Assembly: GCA_003439945.1 (NCBI GenBank)
Contig: QVRM01002257.1
Coordinates: forward strand, 208,455-272,454
Origin: Dermanyssus gallinae
Lineage: Eukaryota; Arthropoda; Arachnida; Mesostigmata; Dermanyssidae
DNA: 64,000 bases
Reading direction: 5' to 3'
Positions 62,063 through 64,000 of the stretch are shown here, one piece after another (within the stretch, counting starts at the first letter, position 1; each line of letters opens with the position of its first letter). Under the pieces are notes generated by a model. The model was not told the DNA's origin and did no database searches. It saw only the letters and a program-made list of their open reading frames with translations. The position numbers and the translations under genes were made by a program.

Positions 62063-62368
62063 TTTGCTGCATCAACAGCGGTAGACGCACGGTGGCGTGC
62101 AAGAGCTGCAGGGGCGCAGCGCTTTTTGCATGCAAGATCAGGGCAGGCGGTCATTTCGGCTCGGACTGTCTGAAACTGAACTGGTTGGTCCGTGAGACGC
62201 CGGACTGAATGAGATAGATGACCTGGCGTGTTGTGACGAACGTTGTCGATGGACCCGGCGATCTAGTCGATTGGCTGTTTACTGCAGATTTTCGCGTTCT
62301 ATCTACGAGAATCTGCTTTGTGGACTGACTCGGGCTGTTGACGCCGACCGTCGGTTGAAGCTTATAGC

Positions 62369-62462
62369 CGACAGCAACAACAACAACAACAAAAGTAACG
62401 ACACTAACAACAACAACAACATTGACAGCAACAATAACAACAACAACTGTAGCAGCTATTGC
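62369..62462. repeat. (CAA)n array
   Basis: Degenerate caa run ending in a gct/gctactgct segment. Confidence 0.9.
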
Positions 62463-64000
62463 TGCTACTGCTGCGAAAGCCTTAGAGCGCTATCAATGGG
62501 GAACTAGCATATAATAACAGCGGCAGTAATGATAGAGACGATTTTTTGCAGCACTAACATCAGTTTCGTTCTGCTGCGTTGGTGTTGATGGCAAGCCTGA
62601 GGCGAGGACCGGGAGACGACTAGACGATAAACCAGTGTAAGCAATTGCTGCGGGCGGTAAATCGGGGGTGGCAGGGGGGTTGTAGTGGGGGACAGAGACG
62701 GCGAACATTTTGTTCCGCCATCTCAGGAGGAGAAACACGGAAGAAAGAAATATAATGCCTTGTCGGTTTCTAAATAAAGTCCTCCAATTACACCATCCGA
62801 TTTGTCATTGGCTAGGGCTGTTCTACTGTGAAGGACATGTCTCTTTGACTCTCGTTGCGTCTTCTTGCAAGGCGGAGGGGTCTGGGGGCATGAGGAGAAT
62901 TTGCGTACGCGGGGAAAACTCACAGCCGAGACGGACGCCTTAAGTCTAGATATGCGCAAGGGTTGCTTGAATGAAATTGTTCGTGTTAGCTACGCTAAAT
63001 AACCCCACTTACTGTGTATCAAGCGAGAATCGTCTGAAAACGTTACGTTACGCCTCGGGTTATCGTTGTCGGCATCGTGATGGATACCATATCGTCATTT
63101 TTCTGATTTGTCTCACCGCTATTATAGATGGTTGGGGAAGAACCCGTTCGTCATCACGCACGAGCCAACATCAACAACAATGCTGCACGTCATATTGATG
63201 AAAATGATAGGGGCGACTATAGTGATGGTGATTACGAAGTGACTTTCATCAGTGAGTGATGATGATGATGATGGCGATTGGTGACGACAACGACCACGAC
63301 AACGCCAACAGGACAAACTATGACGACCTCACGTATGACGTCAACGTACTGGTGATTTGAGTTCGAGTAACGGCTCCTGGACCGAACTGAAGTATTAGGA
63401 TCATAGGCCGGGAAGGAATGATTGAGGGGAAGATTCATCCATAGAACGATAAAAAGTATATATATATATATATATATATATATGGAAGCAAGAAGTGGGA
63501 GATAGATAGAGAGAGAAAGAAAAAGAAAGAGGGTAACAAGGTAAGGTGAGACAAAGGTGGCGGACTAACCAAGAAGAAGCACACATCACGCACACGGAAG
63601 GAAATGAAACCGACGGCAGGCGCCCTGCACCCGCCCAAGCTAAGTAGATAAATAAGTGTGATACATACGAACGAACGGACGAAAAAGTAAAAGAACAACT
63701 GCCTGCTAACAGTGGTGATGATGACTGGCAGCTGAACCAGCTGCTGCTGCTGTTGCGACTAACTAACAACGGATACACGTGAATACGCATCGACCATGCC
63801 GGCGCTGCATACATGCCCAGACAGACAGATACGCTCGCATAGTGGTCCCGAATCGAACATTGCCGAATCAAGCCGGCTTGATTGAGCCACAGCGGCAACA
63901 GAAGCACAATCGCTAGCGCTCTGTAGTAATAGGTATTGGGGTAGCTGTGTAAGAATTGTGGTGGGGTGTTAGTGGTGGGGTGATGGTGGTGGGGTGTTGG

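Larger units (their letters stand above)
61148..64000. other. microsatellite-rich, no gene seen
   Basis: CAA arrays, a GAT run near 63255-63272, a TA array at 63457-63484 and G/T-rich sequence at the window end. Long open frames follow the repeats. Confidence 0.5.

Noticed and set aside
61707..62208. Long Asn, Gln, Leu or Val homopolymer frames on both strands
   Set aside because: Products of the CAA/CAG array; no non-repeat domain attached that I recognise.
63401..63907. 168-codon minus-strand frame
   Set aside because: Covers a TA array and GA-rich sequence; no family signal.

Overview
The window is eukaryotic nuclear DNA: spliced GT-AG genes, abundant (TA)n and (CAA)n/(TAA)n microsatellites, a mariner transposon, several non-LTR retrotransposon fragments and a tRNA-derived SINE. 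The gene content (an SLC6 transporter of the nutrient amino-acid transporter style, DD34D mariner, restriction-like-endonuclease LINEs) fits an arthropod. A mite or other chelicerate is my guess, not something the sequence proves.

The best-supported gene lies on the minus strand at 17306-27325: a 12-exon SLC6 sodium-dependent transporter, missing only its first coding exon(s). I placed every internal splice site by reading the strand. All phases agree, and the open frame is 2034 nt including the stop. Its introns carry TA arrays, one SINE, LINE debris and a 745-bp foldback element. A second, single-exon minus-strand gene at 46282-47043 encodes a secreted-type protein I cannot name. A candidate terminal exon sits at 53282-53524 on the plus strand.

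The rest is repeat-rich. At 3323-4553 is a nearly full-length mariner, and at about 14470-14956 a fossil of a different mariner. Six separate fragments of restriction-like-endonuclease LINEs occur (17.65, 24.8, 27.4-30.06, 35.7-36.1, 36.1-37.4 and 51.9-52.3 kb). Those at 17.65 and 35.7-37.4 kb sit directly inside (TAA)n arrays, with (TAA)n tails of their own, which suggests a family that targets TAA microsatellites. Remnants of other LINE types occur at about 9.95, 10.7, 42.4 and 50.75-51.8 kb. Three short dispersed families recur: the SINE (5 copies), a family of about 110 bp (3 copies), and a family of about 210 bp that abuts TA arrays (2 copies). The remaining long stretches hold microsatellites, hairpins and no gene I can support.

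No bacterial, viral, CRISPR, rRNA or convincing stand-alone tRNA feature was seen.
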